Origin: Streptomyces griseoflavus
Lineage (GTDB): Bacteria; Actinomycetota; Actinomycetes; Streptomycetales; Streptomycetaceae
Assembly: GCF_014649995.1 (NCBI RefSeq)
Contig: NZ_BMUC01000013.1
Location: forward strand, 1 to 64,000
Direction of reading: 5' to 3'
Length of the DNA: 64,000 nt
Part shown: positions 35,350 to 44,244 of the stretch, in pieces
Layout: every line of letters begins with the position of its first letter
How positions within the stretch are numbered: position 1 is the first letter of the stretch
Notes under the pieces: generated by a model
Told to the model about the DNA's origin: nothing
Database searches by the model: none
Seen by the model: the letters and a program-made list of their open reading frames with translations, nothing else
Program-made: the position numbers and the translations under genes

Positions 35350-35457
35350 TGATGGGCGTCGTCGTTACCGGGGTCGCCGCGCTCGCGGCGAGCTATCGTC
35401 TCGGGCGGCTGCGTCCGTGGCAGCGCCTGGGCGGCTGGGCGGCTGATTGGATTCGCC

Positions 35458-36339
35458 TCACCGGGCTGTGCGTTCGGGGCGGTGCTGGACGGAGTCCAGT
35501 TCCCTCAGCCGGGTCACCAGCAGGCCGGCTTCCTCAGGTTCCGTGCGGATCCCGAAGACGTCGTCGAGCAGCTGGGGCACCTCGTGGGGCCTGACGGTTT
35601 CCGTCACCTGGTCCCGGCCCGGGCGTTCCGTCGTCCAGACCAGCGCGTCCAGCGTGTCGTACCGGTCCGTGCCCCGCCGCTGGATGTACGGGCGGGTGAC
35701 GAACGGGGAGCGGTCATGCGTGGCCACGAAGTGGTTGCCGACCGCGTAGTCGACAGGGTATTGGGGGGTTTCGGTGAAGACCTGCCGCACTACCCATCCT
35801 TCTGGCCCTTTCGAATCGTCCTTGCGATGGTGCACCGCCCAGCCTGGGGAGCCGTGAGTGATGTCCTGCCAGTGCAGTAGGTACGGCCACGGGTCCGCTT
35901 GGCTGCGGCCGCCGTCGACCAGTTCGATGGGCTCCAGAGGGCTGTCGCCGAAGCCGATGTCGTTCAGCCAGCGTGTGCCGTCCAGGTCCACGATCAGCAT
36001 CGCGTGGGTCGCTGGGCGGGGGTTGGTGGAGTCCGCGCCCAGCTGCACCCGGCCGGAGACGGCGGTGAAGCGGAACCCGAGCTTCTCCAGCGCGGCGGCG
36101 AAGAGCACGACGTGCTCGTAGCAATAGCCGCCCCGGCCCCGGCGTACCAGCTTGTCCTGGACCGAGGGAACGTCGAGCCGCACCTGGCGGTACAGGAAAC
36201 TGTCGAGGGTGTCCCAGCGCACGGTCAGTACGTGTGCACGCTGCAGGGCGCGCAGTGTCTCGAGAGTGGGCGTCCGATCGCCCTCATACCCGAGGTGGGC
36301 GAGGTAGGCGTCGAGGTCGAGGTGTTCGCTGCTCCACAT
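35458..36339 (-). CDS. nat: Arylamine N-acetyltransferase
   Basis: 293 residues, normal length. The catalytic triad is visible: Cys in RGRGGYCYEHVVLF (about residue 73), His in RPATHAMLIVDL (about 111), and Asp in WLNDIGFGDSPLEP (about 126). The enzyme moves acetyl from acetyl-CoA to arylamines, hydrazines or aminophenol-type precursors. It stands alone between relics and a GNAT gene, so no pathway can be inferred. Confidence 0.95.
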   Translation of the reverse strand: MWSSEHLDLDAYLAHLGYEGDRTPTLETLRALQRAHVLTVRWDTLDSFLYRQVRLDVPSVQDKLVRRGRGGYCYEHVVLFAAALEKLGFRFTAVSGRVQLGADSTNPRPATHAMLIVDLDGTRWLNDIGFGDSPLEPIELVDGGRSQADPWPYLLHWQDITHGSPGWAVHHRKDDSKGPEGWVVRQVFTETPQYPVDYAVGNHFVATHDRSPFVTRPYIQRRGTDRYDTLDALVWTTERPGRDQVTETVRPHEVPQLLDDVFGIRTEPEEAGLLVTRLRELDSVQHRPERTAR

Positions 36340-36517
36340 GTTGGGGTCAACTTCATGGCTCTCGGTCGCTATTCCATGTCCGGGGCGTCTGGTGATCGGA
36401 CACCTCCGCCACTGCCTTCGGACCTGGCAGCCACTCGACGAGCAACTCGCCTTCGCGCCGCTGGCTCTGTCTCCGGAAGCGTCAGGTGCTCAAAGATGAT
36501 CCCGGCTGGTGTCGGGC

Positions 36518-37057
36518 TCAATCGGAGGCCGGCACCGCAGACCTCAGGCCGAGCCACTGATCGGCGTGCCAGGCCCGAAACCGTTCCACTTCGGTGAACC
36601 CCAGCTTCGCAGCGAGACGCATCGAACGGACGTTGGCCGTCTGAGTGGCGAGCACCACCAGCTCACCTGGAAGGACGTCTTCGAGCCAGTCCAGTGCCGC
36701 CGCGCACGCCTCGGCGGCATACCCGGATCCCCACGCCCGTGGCAGGAACAGGTAGCCGAGATCCACCTTCCCCACGGCAGCGGGGCATCGGTGCTCCGTT
36801 GCTCTCCTGAGCAGGACCTGGCCGATCATCGACCCGTCGAGATCGACGACGAAACTCCCAGGCCGCCAACCGGGCACCTCGGGCAACTCACGCTCAATCT
36901 CGTCACGCGGGCGGGGACCGCCGAGATAGCTGTGCACCTCCGACGAGGCGTGCAGCTCGATGAACGACGCACGGTCCCGGGCCTCGGGCTCACGCAGCAC
37001 GAGCCTCTCGGTCTTGATCGGTGCAGGCGGCCACGCAACAGGTCCCAGATCATCCAT
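36518..37057 (-). CDS. GNAT-family N-acetyltransferase (RimJ/RimL type)
   Basis: 179 residues from ATG 37057 (MDDLGPVAWPP); the open frame extends further upstream without GNAT character. IKTERLVLREPEARDRASFI opens the fold. GKVDLGYLFLPRAWGSGYAA contains the acetyl-CoA loop, and ANVRSMRLAAKLGFTEVERF closes it. It is probably a small-molecule or ribosomal-protein-type acetyltransferase; the substrate is unknown. Confidence 0.9.
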   Translation of the reverse strand: MDDLGPVAWPPAPIKTERLVLREPEARDRASFIELHASSEVHSYLGGPRPRDEIERELPEVPGWRPGSFVVDLDGSMIGQVLLRRATEHRCPAAVGKVDLGYLFLPRAWGSGYAAEACAAALDWLEDVLPGELVVLATQTANVRSMRLAAKLGFTEVERFRAWHADQWLGLRSAVPASD

Positions 37058-37337
37058 GTCGGCCAGCCCATCAGCGGCCTCGGCAGCGGTCAAGACTCGT
37101 GGTCCCACGTGACTTCTTATCCCCCAGTTATCCCCCAGAGACGTCTCAGTGGGTCGAGCGGGAAGGCGTGGACCGACCCGCGCCAAGGGGTCACAGCGAG
37201 CGCCTCGCCGTCGACGGCGAGGCGGTGCCGACGGTCGTGAAGTGCCGTGTGCCGTCTTCCCAGCAGGGAACCATCTGGGCATGTACCACCCCACGACAGC
37301 CGCGAGACCGCGAAGCACCACGCGCGATGCGATCCGC

Positions 37338-37631
37338 TCAGTCTTGGCTGTCGTCATCGAGCGGACGCAGGCAGCGCCGGGCCTCCTCCAGCCGCACGTC
37401 ATAGTCGGGGAAGAACAGCGCGGGCAGCATCTTGTCCAACTGCCCGGCGATCCGATGGATTGGTGCCCATGCCGCCGGATCGTCGACCGTGTTGCTGAGA
37501 TCAGTCATCTGCAACCGTTCCAACCAGCCCGACAGGATCGTCGCTTCGTCGCGGGTGAGCTTGATGATGACCTCTGGCTCTTCCAACCCAGCCCCACCCC
37601 TTCTGACAGACGACTCAACCTTCGACGACAC
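37338..37631 (-). CDS. Conserved hypothetical protein
   Basis: 97 residues. EVIIKLTRDEATILSGWLER and FFPDYDVRLEEARRCLRPLD suggest an all-helical small protein. It resembles small cytosolic proteins common in Streptomyces, but no function is known. Codon use is normal and the frame is intact. Confidence 0.65.
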   Translation of the reverse strand: MSSKVESSVRRGGAGLEEPEVIIKLTRDEATILSGWLERLQMTDLSNTVDDPAAWAPIHRIAGQLDKMLPALFFPDYDVRLEEARRCLRPLDDDSQD

Positions 37632-37769
37632 AACCTACCGATCGCCAACTCCTCGAGATCGACCAGCCTTCACAGGGGCCGGACACGTGCCGTTACCTCT
37701 CATCGACATTCCCGAGCCGGTTGACCGCCAACTGCCTCCGCAACCCATCGACAAACGCTGTTCCTGGAG

Positions 37770-38079
37770 ATGAACGATCACCACACGCTGGTACGACCAC
37801 ATCAAGACCCCCACCAGCGCTGGCACACACGCCTGAACCGGCGTACCGCCGCCAACCCCCACATCCCCACCGGGCCCGCGTCCCCCGCCCTGACCTGCCG
37901 GGAACTGATCACCTACCCGGAAACCGTCATCCTCGCCGCGGCCCTCGACCACCTGCCCCTATCCCCTGCCACGCGCCGAACAGGCCGCCTTCGTCCACCA
38001 CCTCGCCAGCCGCCTGCACCTGCCCCGCCTCACGCCCGCCGCCCACGACCTGCTCCGGACACGCCTGACCACCCGCTGA
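37770..38079 (+). pseudogene. Frameshifted relic, possibly TniQ-like C-terminus
   Basis: RWHTRLNRRTAANP and CRELITYPETVILAAALDHL run in one frame. One base later the frame continues as PYPLPRAEQAAFVHHLASRL and HLPRLTPAAHDLLRTRLTTR before the stop. 'Helical block, YPET, helical block' is reminiscent of TniQ-type transposition proteins of actinomycetes, but the match is weak. Confidence 0.45.
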
Positions 38080-38461
38080 AAGCCAGCCCCGCCGGCTCCC
38101 GCGCCCACAGGCGAGTCACTCACCCTGCGCAAACCAACGCCCCGCTCGACTCACTGCGCCGCCCCGCAGCGGCGCAGCCCGCCCGGGTGAGCGCAGGTGG
38201 CCCGGCCTCCGGTCAGGCGGGCGGACCGCCCGCCTGCTGGGAGCAGCGGCGGGCCACCGGATGACATCACCCCGCCGCGCGTACCCCGGCCGACGTCGCC
38301 CCCTGAGCCCCTTCCCTCGGCTCTTCACCGCGCCGCCGGGTGCGGCGCCGGTTCGCCTGCCGGTACCGCACTGCCCCTCTCGCACTTCACCCGCGCCACC
38401 TCGGGGGGCGCTGGTTCGCCTGCCAGCGTCCCGCTGCCTCCCCTGCCGTCCTGGCCCGGGC

Positions 38462-38862
38462 TGTGGTCTTGATCGAGACTCTCGGCCACAGCCACGTCCT
38501 GCGTACCGCCGGTGTGTGAGGCGGGCCAGGGCGAGGCGGGTCAGGACACGGTGCACGGTGGCGGGCACCAGGTGCGGCACGTGAGCGATGCGGGCCGCTC
38601 CCCAGCGGCGCAGGACGCGGACCTTGATGATCCGGTGCGCGGGTCGGGGTCCGGTGTGGGCTGGTGCGCGGGCGGGAGGTGCGGGCGCGCATGCCGGCCT
38701 CGCCGAAGGCCCGGTAGCGGTCGGCCCTGCGCCGGGCGGTGGTCGGTGAGACCTGGAAACGCTCGGCGGCCCGGCGCAGGGGCCAGCCGTCCTCGACGAC
38801 GCAGCGGGCCAGCCGCAGGCGTTCGGTCTCGGTCAGGGGTGCATTAACGGTGAGGCACGAGG
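38462..38862 (-). pseudogene. IS481-family transposase, N-terminal relic
   Basis: NAPLTETERLRLARCVVEDG and PLRRAAERFQVSPTTARRRA are the N-terminal helix-turn-helix of IS481 transposases. After RTSRPRTSPHRTPT the frame changes, and HLVPATVHRVLTRLALARLT follows in another frame. The DDE core is absent. Confidence 0.8.
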
Positions 38863-39083
38863 GCCTTTCTGGTCGGTGTAGACGTCGCAATCCACGCCGA
38901 ACCCGGAAGGCCCTCACCTGTTGAAGATCCCTCAGCCGAGACCTGGCTCACTCGGCCACAACCTCGAGACAGAACACCTAGGAGATCCTGCCACTCAAGG
39001 AGATTTCACCACAATCCTGAGCCATGAATCCGGACGTGGGTATGAAGCGCATGCAGCCGTGGCCGCCAACATGCACGAGTTCG

Positions 39084-40553
39084 TCAAGCGTCGGTGAGAA
39101 GGGGGTCATACGCGGTGTTCCTGCGGCGGCCGGACATGAAGGAAAGGAAGTCGCCCACGAAGGCGCTGCGGCCGTAGGTGCCGTCTGTGGTGGTGAGGTC
39201 ACGGTGGAAGGCGGTGCGGAAGAGCGCCCGGTATTCGTCCGCGTTGATGGTCCCGCTGCCGTCCTTGTCGGTGGCGTCGAAGAGCACCTCGGCAACGCGG
39301 ATGAGCGCGGGACCGGCGAGGGAGGGTACGGCGGCGGCGTACTCGTCGGCGCTGACACGGCCGTCGCCGTCGGTGTCGAGGGCGGCCTGGAGTTCGCGCC
39401 ACCAGGCGGCGAAGGCGTCGTAGAGCCGGGTCTCCTCGGGTTCGTCCAGGTCGAGGCGGGTGGCCAGTTCGCGTGCCGTGGCGGCGAGGTCGGGCCAGTC
39501 GAGGTGGCCGTCGCCGGTCTGGTCCAGCACCTGGTGGAAGAACTCCTCCGCCGAGCGCCGGCCCCCTTCCGTGGCCGCCGTGGCGGTCGGGGCCGGGTCG
39601 GGTCCGGTGTCACCGCTCAGTGGTGTGACGAGGCGGAGCAGGGCCGACGCCCGCTTCACGCGGGCGCGCAGCGCGCTCACGGTCCGGGCGCGGGGGTCGT
39701 CGCTGTCGGGCGGGAGGGAGAGGGTCTCGATAACGCTTTCGGCGTCGATCCAGCCCTCGGGCAGGAAACGGGTGAGGCCGGCGGCGAGGTAGGCGCCCTG
39801 CATGAGGGTCGGGGCGCCGGGCGTCTCGGGCAGGCCGGCCTTGCGCCGGTAGGGCTCGGGGAGTGAGGCGACGGTGATCGCGCCGAGGAGCGGGCCGACG
39901 AGGGCCCGGCCGGCCGCCCACAGTGTCGGCGCGCCGTCGAGCAGTGCCGGGGCGGGCAGGTGGTCGAAGAGCCGGAAGAGGATGACGCGGGCCGCCTCGG
40001 TGTCCTCCAGTTCGTCCTCGACAACCCGGTCGAAGTACCGCCAGAAGTCGTTCAGGTCTAGGGGGAGTTCGCCGGCGTCGCCGTCGAGCGCGGCGAGGAA
40101 GGTGCGGTACTCGGCGTACATGCGCTCCATGGTGTCCTGGTCGAGCGGCTGACCGCTCAGCCGGCACATGGTGACGGCGCTCTCGAAGAGGGTGGCGACC
40201 ACCCAGGCGCGGGCCGCGCGGTCCATGGCGTCGTAGGCGCGGCCGCGGGAGTCGGAGCCGCTCATGCGGGCGTGCAGCCGGTTGAGCCGGGCGGCCTCCC
40301 GTTCGCGTACCGCCGGGTCGGGGTCGAACATGCGCCGCATGCTGAGAAAGGTGTTGCGCAGTCGGCGCCAGGGATGGGCGACGAAGGTGGAGTTCTCGGC
40401 GAGGGCGGCGCCGACCTGCGGGTGGGCGGCCTCCAGCACGGTGGCGCGGATTATGGCGAGCGCCCAGCGCGGGTCGTCGAAGAAGGCGCGGAACTGCGGT
40501 TGCGTGCGGAACAGGGGTGCCTGGTCGGCCGTCCCGGTGGTTCCGGTCGTCAT
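39084..40553 (-). CDS. MpaB/Lcp-family (DUF2236) oxygenase-like protein fused to EF-hands
   Basis: 489 residues. Residues 1-300 follow the DUF2236 plan: FDDPRWALAIIRATVLEAAHP, WRRLRNTFLSMRRMF, LNRLHARMSGSDSRGRAYDA, PLDLNDFWRYFDR. Where relatives have WVHATL with a heme-ligand His, this protein reads AWVVATLFES. The C-terminal part (about 330-489) has three EF-hand loops: DQTGDGHLDWPDL, DTDGDGRVSADEY and DKDGSGTINADEY. Calcium-binding fusions of this family are unusual. It overlaps the cis-prenyltransferase gene by four bases (ATGA), so both are made together and probably act on the same polyprenyl compound. Family 0.85, chemistry unknown. Confidence 0.85.
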   Translation of the reverse strand: MTTGTTGTADQAPLFRTQPQFRAFFDDPRWALAIIRATVLEAAHPQVGAALAENSTFVAHPWRRLRNTFLSMRRMFDPDPAVREREAARLNRLHARMSGSDSRGRAYDAMDRAARAWVVATLFESAVTMCRLSGQPLDQDTMERMYAEYRTFLAALDGDAGELPLDLNDFWRYFDRVVEDELEDTEAARVILFRLFDHLPAPALLDGAPTLWAAGRALVGPLLGAITVASLPEPYRRKAGLPETPGAPTLMQGAYLAAGLTRFLPEGWIDAESVIETLSLPPDSDDPRARTVSALRARVKRASALLRLVTPLSGDTGPDPAPTATAATEGGRRSAEEFFHQVLDQTGDGHLDWPDLAATARELATRLDLDEPEETRLYDAFAAWWRELQAALDTDGDGRVSADEYAAAVPSLAGPALIRVAEVLFDATDKDGSGTINADEYRALFRTAFHRDLTTTDGTYGRSAFVGDFLSFMSGRRRNTAYDPLLTDA

Positions 40554-41452
40554 GACGTGTCTCCGTTCGTCTGGGGCGGCACTCCGCCGAAGCGGCGGTC
40601 ACGGCGCCGGTAGGTGTGCAGGCAGGCGAGGAAGTCGGGGGCCCGGAAGTCTGGCCAGAGCACGTCGGGGAAGACCCACTCGGCGTAGGCGACCTGCCAG
40701 AGCATGAAGTTGGAGATGCGTTGCTCGCCGGAGGTTCGGATGACGAGGTCAACGTCGGGGGTGTCGGGGAACGGCAGGTGGTCTGCGAAGAGCCGCTCGG
40801 TCACCTCATCGGCGGGTGTCCCGTTGCGAATCAGCGACTTGGCGGCCTGGACGATGTCTCGGCGTCCGCCGTGGTCGAAAGCGACGGTGAGTGTCATCCC
40901 CTGGTTGTCGGCGGTCAGCGTCGCCAGATCGTCGAAGTCCTGGGCCAGTTCCCGGGGGATGCGCGGGTCGGCGGCCCCGAGGAAGCGGCAGCGGATGCCG
41001 CGGGCGAGAAGCAGCGGTGCGTGCTTGCGCACAACCCGGCGGACCAGGCGCATCAGGTAGTCGACCTCGGTGCCGGGGCGGTTCCAGTTTTCGGTGGAGA
41101 AGGCGTACAGGCTGAGCCACTCGACTCCGGCCGCCCGGGCCGCCTCGATGATGTCGATGACGGTGGTTTCGGCAGCCCGATGGCCCGCCGTTCGTGGGAG
41201 GGAACGCAGCTGAGCCCAGCGGCCGTTGCCGTCCATCACGCAGGCTACGTGCCGCGGCACCGCACGCGCCGGCCCATCGTCCCGCCGCTGCTCGTTGCCG
41301 TACTGTCGCCCACCCGCCCCGTCTCCTGTTGCCGTGCGTGCGCGATGGACGCCGTGATCCGTCACACCCGGCCCCGTTTCGCCCGGAGCGGCGTGGTCGG
41401 CCCTGCCCCGCTCGGTCACGCCCACCCCGTATCCCCCATACGCACACCCCAC
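40550..41452 (-). CDS. uppS: Cis-prenyltransferase (UppS/isoprenyl transferase family)
   Basis: Up to 300 residues. The conserved part starts at about residue 66 (PRHVACVMDGNGRWA), which carries the catalytic Asp. Then come TVIDIIEAARAAGVEWLSLY, FSTENWNRP, FDHGGRRDI, and the C-terminal DLVIRTSGEQRISNFMLWQ. Lacking evidence for the first 40-60 residues, the true start may be at one of several downstream GTG codons. It elongates isoprenyl diphosphates in Z configuration. As a probable second copy beside a DUF2236 gene it is more likely to make a special polyprenol or short terpene precursor than cell-wall undecaprenol. Confidence 0.93.
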   Translation of the reverse strand: MGCAYGGYGVGVTERGRADHAAPGETGPGVTDHGVHRARTATGDGAGGRQYGNEQRRDDGPARAVPRHVACVMDGNGRWAQLRSLPRTAGHRAAETTVIDIIEAARAAGVEWLSLYAFSTENWNRPGTEVDYLMRLVRRVVRKHAPLLLARGIRCRFLGAADPRIPRELAQDFDDLATLTADNQGMTLTVAFDHGGRRDIVQAAKSLIRNGTPADEVTERLFADHLPFPDTPDVDLVIRTSGEQRISNFMLWQVAYAEWVFPDVLWPDFRAPDFLACLHTYRRRDRRFGGVPPQTNGDTS

Positions 41453-42000
41453 CGCAGCGTTCTCTCCCAGGAGTCTGACGGCATGGAAGGGCCCTGACCG
41501 GCCGAACGGTGGGTTGTCACCCCTGGCTCAGATATCCGATTCCCTTCGCCACCGGCAGCTACCTCCAATGGCCACGATCCACACCCTCATCCGCCTTTGC
41601 CCTTCCCCGTCTCCCGTCTCCGCCGCTCTCACCGGCCAGGGCCAGGGCCAGGCTCAGAACAGCCGCCATTCGAACGCCACCGGCGGATCACCGACCACCT
41701 GAGCGAACAAAGCCGCCTGCCCACCCCCGACCCCGGCATCGTCCGGCCGGACGACTGCCCCGACATGGACCTGCTGGAGAGGCAGATCCGCACCGCCCTG
41801 CAACAGCCACCCCGCAAGGCCGTCCACCTCGCCACCCACCCGGCCTCCGACCTCGCAGCTCTGTTCACGAGCTCGGACAGCAGTTGTTCACCGCTTCGGG
41901 AAGCGATTGGATCAGGGCGGGGCCGATGTTCGTGAAAACGGGAGGCACCTGAGCCGGAGCCTCCACCCGCTCCGGGAGCGAAACGCCGGAGGGGGCTGTC
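41453..42000. other. Stretch with only a doubtful open frame
   Basis: A + strand open frame (41597-41935, including CPDMDLLERQIRTALQQPPR) has normal codon bias in its second half but no recognised domain or start site. It may be a relic. The last 15 bases carry the GGAG site of the next gene. Confidence 0.4.
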
Positions 42001-42783
42001 GTGGACTGGTCGATGTCGCTGCTCGGTTTCGCCTCGGGGCTGCTGATATCCATGGCCACGGCGCCCGTGGGCGTCTCCGGAGCGGTCTACCTGCTGCCTG
42101 TCCAGGTGAGCGTGCTGGGCGTCCCGAGCCCGGCGGTGACACCGACGAACCTGCTCTACAACGTCGTGGCCGGCCCCGGTGCGCTCCTCCGCTACTGGCG
42201 GGCCGGTCGCCTCGGCGGGCCGCTGACCCGTCTGCTGATCGCCGGGACCCTGCCCGGCGTCGTCCTGGGCGCCCTGATCCGCGTCTTCGCCGTCCCTGGG
42301 CCGCGCGTCTTCCGCCTGCTCGTCGCGGCCCTCCTGTTGCCCCTCGGCCTGTGGCTGGGGCTGCGAACCGTACGTCCGGCACCGGCCCGTGACCCACGGC
42401 CGCCCTCGCCACGCGTCACACGAACGCTGGCCCTTCTCGTCGGCGTCGTCGGGGGCATCTACGGGATCGGCGGCGGCTCCCTGCTCGGCCCGGTTCTCGT
42501 CGGCCGCGGAACTGCGGTGGTCACCGTCGCCCCCGCAGCTCTCGCCACCACCTTCGTCACCTCCATCGTCGGCGCAGCCACCTACGCACTGCTCGCCCTG
42601 ACCACCACGGGCGACGTCGCCCCCGCCTGGCTCCTGGGCCTCTCGTGCGGGGCCGGCGGACTCCTCGGCGGATACCTCGGCGCCCACCTCCAGCCCCGTC
42701 TGCCCGAAACCGCGCTTCGCCTCCTCCTGGCTGCCCTGGCGACCGGCGTAGGCTCGCTCTACGCGGTGCAGACACTGGGCTGA
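42001..42783 (+). CDS. TauE/SafE-family (TSUP) membrane permease
   Basis: 260 residues with seven to eight membrane segments. GTG start after GGAGGGGG. The two-fold repeat of the family is visible: MSLLGFASGLLISMATAPVG in the first half and LALLVGVVGGIYGIGGGSLL in the second (the GIGGG motif). TSUP proteins export sulfite, sulfonates or other organosulfur anions. No sulfur genes adjoin, so the substrate is open. Confidence 0.9.
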   Translation: MDWSMSLLGFASGLLISMATAPVGVSGAVYLLPVQVSVLGVPSPAVTPTNLLYNVVAGPGALLRYWRAGRLGGPLTRLLIAGTLPGVVLGALIRVFAVPGPRVFRLLVAALLLPLGLWLGLRTVRPAPARDPRPPSPRVTRTLALLVGVVGGIYGIGGGSLLGPVLVGRGTAVVTVAPAALATTFVTSIVGAATYALLALTTTGDVAPAWLLGLSCGAGGLLGGYLGAHLQPRLPETALRLLLAALATGVGSLYAVQTLG

Positions 42784-42869
42784 CCACACGGCGATCCAGC
42801 CCACGCCGCACGCGGGCGCCGTCAAAGATCATGAACATTCCGCTCCGACGCCATCGGCTCAGCGCCTCC

Positions 42870-43170
42870 CAGACCCGTGTCGAAGTGCTGCCTCGGCGGC
42901 AACGAAGACGAACCCGATGCCAGGGGCGGGGTGATGCTGTGAGCGTTCGCCGACGTCGACCGCGCACCATGGGGCCCGAACGCCTCGCCGCCGAACTCGG
43001 CGGCTCCGCACGCCGCCACAACTACGCGCCCGTACCGGCCGTGCGGCAGCGGCAACAACCCCTCCCCCGCCTACTGTTCGTCCTCGACGGCACCGGCCCC
43101 ACAGGCAGCCAACAACCGCGTAGACGCCCTGCGCGCCGCTGCCAGGCAGCTCCCGCCCGCTTTCCTGCGT
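42870..43170 (+). pseudogene. Replication-relaxation-like protein relic
   Basis: Pieces in three frames: FADVDRA, then MGPERLAAELGGSARRHNYA followed by PLPRLLFVLDGTGPTG, then NNRVDALRAAARQLPPAFLR. The order matches the C-terminal half of Streptomyces plasmid or ICE replication-relaxation proteins. A stop and two frame changes show it is dead. The rest of the gap up to 43317 holds nothing recognisable. Confidence 0.6.
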
Positions 43171-43317
43171 GCTGCACCGGTATGACCTCCGATACCGCCT
43201 CCCGGTCAGGAGCCGGCCCGGCTGGAGGTACATCACCCGTGGCCACAAGACGGCCGTCATGACGGGCGGGGACCGCGCTCGGCGACGGTCCGTACACGGC
43301 ACCGGTGCGCTGACCGG

Positions 43318-44130
43318 TCACGGCCGGGGCCAGGGGGTCATCCTGTCCGGCCTCATGCTGCGGTCGCGGCCGGGGGTAGTGGTCAGGCCGCGTCGAGCCG
43401 CCGGTGCCGCCGATAGTGGGTGCGGTGCGTGCTTGCCTGCTGCCTGCCTCCGGGAATCAGGTGCAGGTGCCGACGACGGGCGTGGCGAGGCGGTTCGGTG
43501 GTGCGGGCGAGCCATTCCTCGATGCGGCTTGTGAGGTACAGCAGTACGGCGATGCCCGGCAGGAGCAGGCCCGCGATCAGAAGCACTTTCCTCCCCCTTC
43601 ACGATCGGCGCTCCGCCAACGGGTGCCCGTGCTCGGCCCGGCCACGGGGTACGGGTGTGAAAGTGCTGTGCCTGTTGTTCTGTGGCCTTCACGAGAGGGG
43701 GCGTCCCGAGGGGAGGCCGCCGGGGTCGTCGCAGAGGGGCGAGGCGGGCGGTGATGCGCTTGCCGACCGGCTCGCCCCGCGTTTCGAAACTCCGGCAGAC
43801 GGCCATGACGATCTCCAGGCCGTGCTGCCCGACCCGGCCCGCATCCGCCGCCCAAGCCGTCGGCAGTGCCGGAGCGCAGTCCCCTACCGCCACCTCGACC
43901 AATCCCCCGATGACACGCAGGTCCAGCAGGACCGGACCAGGCGCGTACTTAAGGGCGTTGGAGACCAGCTCGCTGACCACCAGCTGCGTCACGTTCAAGG
44001 CGCGAGCGGAGACGGCCGGGCCAAGCTCGGTCTGCACCCGGGCGAGGAAGCCGACAGCCCTATGGCGGGCACGGGCGATGTCCGCCCCGTCACCGTCCAA
44101 CGCCACCGTGTCTGTAGCAGCTGCCCGCAC
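43318..44130 (-). CDS. Anti-sigma-factor-like HATPase protein
   Basis: Residues 1-135 form a GHKL ATPase of the RsbW/SpoIIAB-like class common in Streptomyces: QLVVSELVSNALKYAPGPVL (N box), VEVAVGDCAPALP (D box), RVGQHGLEIVMAVCRSFETR (G box). Such proteins bind and phosphorylate anti-anti-sigma factors. The remaining 135 residues are low-complexity, rich in Pro, Arg and His, and overlap a better coding frame for a small membrane protein (43383-43586). The original stop has probably been lost, and the tail is read-through. Confidence 0.8.
   Translation of the reverse strand: MRAAATDTVALDGDGADIARARHRAVGFLARVQTELGPAVSARALNVTQLVVSELVSNALKYAPGPVLLDLRVIGGLVEVAVGDCAPALPTAWAADAGRVGQHGLEIVMAVCRSFETRGEPVGKRITARLAPLRRPRRPPLGTPPLVKATEQQAQHFHTRTPWPGRARAPVGGAPIVKGEESASDRGPAPAGHRRTAVPHKPHRGMARPHHRTASPRPSSAPAPDSRRQAAGKHAPHPLSAAPAARRGLTTTPGRDRSMRPDRMTPWPRP
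43383..43586 (-). CDS. Small membrane protein
   Basis: 67 residues. GTG start after GGGGGAGG with four bases between. It begins with one membrane helix (LLIAGLLLPGIAVLLYLTSR) and continues as a basic tail (EWLARTTEPPRHARRRHLHL). It sits within the questionable tail of the HATPase gene, in another frame. The strong ribosome site and the helix make it believable. Confidence 0.5.
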   Translation of the reverse strand: MLLIAGLLLPGIAVLLYLTSRIEEWLARTTEPPRHARRRHLHLIPGGRQQASTHRTHYRRHRRLDAA

Positions 44131-44244
44131 GGCAGGGTTCCGCGAACAGCTTCATAGCCGGCACCGGCCTGACTCTCGACGAACCAGCGACACCATGACG
44201 AGCCGAAGTACTGAACGTTTGTCGTTCGCCATGCCGTGCCCGAT

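Noticed and set aside
41629-42825. Long minus-strand open frame across the TauE/SafE gene
   Set aside because: It is glutamine/glycine/arginine-rich mirror sequence without domains; the membrane permease on the + strand is convincing.
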